DNA of 37,573 nucleotides from Anaeromyxobacter sp. (GTDB lineage Bacteria; Myxococcota; Myxococcia; Myxococcales; Anaeromyxobacteraceae): NCBI GenBank assembly GCA_025360965.1, contig JANYBC010000226.1:1-37573 (forward strand). The letters are read 5' to 3'. Under the pieces are notes generated by a model, which did not search any database, had not been told where the DNA came from, and was given only the letters and a program-made list of their open reading frames with translations. Position numbers and translations under genes: made by a program. Positions within the stretch are counted from its first letter, which is position 1; every line of letters starts with the position of its first letter. This document shows positions 36,354 to 37,573 of the stretch, piece by piece.

Positions 36354-37573
36354 ATGACACCGCTGGTGATCCGGGTCGAGGACACGGAGGCGTCCTCCAG
36401 CGCGCCGAGCGCCTACATCAAGTCGCCGATCCGCATCGGCCGGGGCGAGCTCAACGACCTGCAGCTCGACTACCCGTTCGTCTCCACCTGGCACGCCGTG
36501 CTGCGGTTCGAGGAGGAGGAGGTCAGCGTCGTCGACCTGGGGTCGACCAACGGCTCGTTCCTCGGCGACCGCCGGCTGGAGAAGAACGTGCCGGTGGCGC
36601 TCGGCGCCGGGGACGTGCTGCGCATCGGCACCCTGCGGCTCCACGTCACGCGCCGGCAGCTGGCCAAGGCCGAGGCGCCGCGCAGCCGCTCCAGCACCCA
36701 GTTCGCCATGCGGATCGCCGACATCCCCTCCACGCCGGCGCCGGCCGCCCCTCCCGCCCCGCCGGCGGCGAGCGAGCCGGACCGGCCCCGCACCCAGCCG
36801 GGCAAGGTCCAGGGGCCCCCGGCCACGCCAGCGCCGGCTGCGCCGCCCTCCAGGGTGGTCGCCAGCGTCCCTCCCGTGGCACCGGCGATCCCCGTCACTC
36901 CCGAGCCGGCCGGGCCGTCGGCGGCGGCGACGGCGGCGCTGGAGAACGCCTCCTGGCAGCTCGGCGTGCTCCACGAGGCCCTGGCGGAGGCGACCCGCAA
37001 CATGGACGTCGCCGTGGAGCAGGCCCTGGCCGGGCTCTCGCCGGTCGACCGGCAGGCGGCGCAGCACCTCATGTCCGGGCGCTTCCCACACGTCGCCGGA
37101 CCCGGGAGCGCGGCGCCCGCCCCGGCGCCGGCCGCGGCCCAGCCCCACCGGGCGGCCCCTTCCCTGGCGGCTCGCGAGCCGGCCCCGGCGTCGCACGTTG
37201 CCGACTCCGGGCTGGCCGAGGTGGCCCTGCGCCTGCTGCGCGCCTTCGGGGAGTCCTACCTGCCGGCCAGCGTGTCGCTCGACTCGCGCGAGTCGGTGCA
37301 GGCGTTCCTGGGGGCGGCCGCCGAGCTGCTCGAGACCTCGGCGCGGTCCTTCGTGGAGCTGCGCGGCGGCTACGACGAGTTCGGGCGGGAGATGGGCATC
37401 CGGGTGGCGCGCGGCGAGGGGCCGGTGGCCTCGGCCCGCGACGCCCGCGAGCTGCTGGCCTACCTGCTGGCGCCTGGCCAGGGGTCGGCGCGCGCCGCCG
37501 AGCTCGGCAGCGCCTTCGCCGATCTCATGATGCACCAGCTGGCGCTGCTGGCCGGCGTGACCGACGGGGCCCG
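36354..37573 (+). CDS. FHA-domain T6SS-associated protein, TagH-like (3' end outside window)
   Basis: The frame from ATG 36354 runs off the window after 406 codons. Residues 20-100 form an FHA domain that binds phospho-threonine: SPIRIGRGELNDLQLDYPFV, the STWHAVLRF Ser-x-x-His turn, and VDLGSTNGSFLGDRRL. A Pro/Ala-rich linker follows to about residue 200. The C-terminal part (ALRLLRAFGESYLPA, FVELRGGYDEFGREMGIRVA, DARELLAYLLAPGQG) resembles the C-terminal region of T6SS FHA proteins. These work in threonine-phosphorylation control of T6SS assembly with PpkA/PppA in some bacteria; no kinase is visible here. It begins nine bases after clpV, in the same operon. Confidence 0.83.
   Translation, partial: MTPLVIRVEDTEASSSAPSAYIKSPIRIGRGELNDLQLDYPFVSTWHAVLRFEEEEVSVVDLGSTNGSFLGDRRLEKNVPVALGAGDVLRIGTLRLHVTRRQLAKAEAPRSRSSTQFAMRIADIPSTPAPAAPPAPPAASEPDRPRTQPGKVQGPPATPAPAAPPSRVVASVPPVAPAIPVTPEPAGPSAAATAALENASWQLGVLHEALAEATRNMDVAVEQALAGLSPVDRQAAQHLMSGRFPHVAGPGSAAPAPAPAAAQPHRAAPSLAAREPAPASHVADSGLAEVALRLLRAFGESYLPASVSLDSRESVQAFLGAAAELLETSARSFVELRGGYDEFGREMGIRVARGEGPVASARDARELLAYLLAPGQGSARAAELGSAFADLMMHQLALLAGVTDGA

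Overview
The window is about 37.6 kb of very GC-rich DNA with strongly G/C-ending codons, many GTG starts and frequent 4-base ATGA/GTGA gene overlaps. Together with the gene content (NtrC-type regulators, an ice-binding lipoprotein, and a type VI secretion locus rich in DUF2169/DUF4150/DUF6484 and TIGR02270-type parts) this suggests a soil Myxococcota bacterium, possibly Anaeromyxobacter-like. That is an inference from style and content. No rRNA, tRNA, CRISPR array, insertion sequence or phage gene was seen.

Region 1 (1-19.2 kb) is mostly housekeeping. It holds a DedA-family membrane protein cut by the window edge, a transglutaminase-like protein, an M20 peptidase, argC-argB, a Cys/Met-metabolism PLP enzyme, an RluA-family pseudouridine synthase, a methyltransferase, a redoxin plus a DsbD-alpha-like protein, an AstA-family succinyltransferase, dtd, an S9 prolyl oligopeptidase, a HIT protein, a stand-alone receiver, an ice-binding (DUF3494) lipoprotein, a sigma-54 activator, a serC-thioesterase pair and a CitE-like lyase. 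Between 5.9 and 9.2 kb three genes (a nucleotidyltransferase, the redoxin and a DUF4440-like lipoprotein) keep their two ends but have lost their middles, so this stretch shows local decay.

Region 2 (19.3-37.6 kb) is one edge of a type VI secretion (T6SS) locus. A plus-strand operon encodes VgrG1, VgrG2, an LCAT/PGAP1-like lipase, an exported Tli4-like immunity protein, and an 835-residue fusion of a HEAT-repeat TIGR02270-type protein to a ketosynthase-like domain. VgrG1 is interrupted by an in-frame amber codon. VgrG2 carries a transthyretin-like tail directly before the lipase gene. A minus-strand operon runs towards it: DUF2169 protein, DUF4150 PAAR-like tip, DUF6484 OB-fold/beta-helix mini-spike, AHH-type HNH/EndoVII nuclease, then Imm11-like and Imm49-like immunity proteins. 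The two operons collide at a shared CTAG that provides both stop codons. Divergently from DUF2169 runs clpV (tssH), followed by an FHA-domain T6SS protein cut by the window end.

The region reads as two self-contained payload modules beside the T6SS machine. One is a periplasm-acting lipase with an exported immunity protein. The other is a cytoplasm-acting nuclease with non-exported immunity proteins, apparently delivered by its own small PAAR/mini-spike/DUF2169 set. The most unusual items are the HEAT-ketosynthase fusion, the mini-spike nuclease module, the amber-interrupted VgrG1, and the trio of centre-deleted genes.
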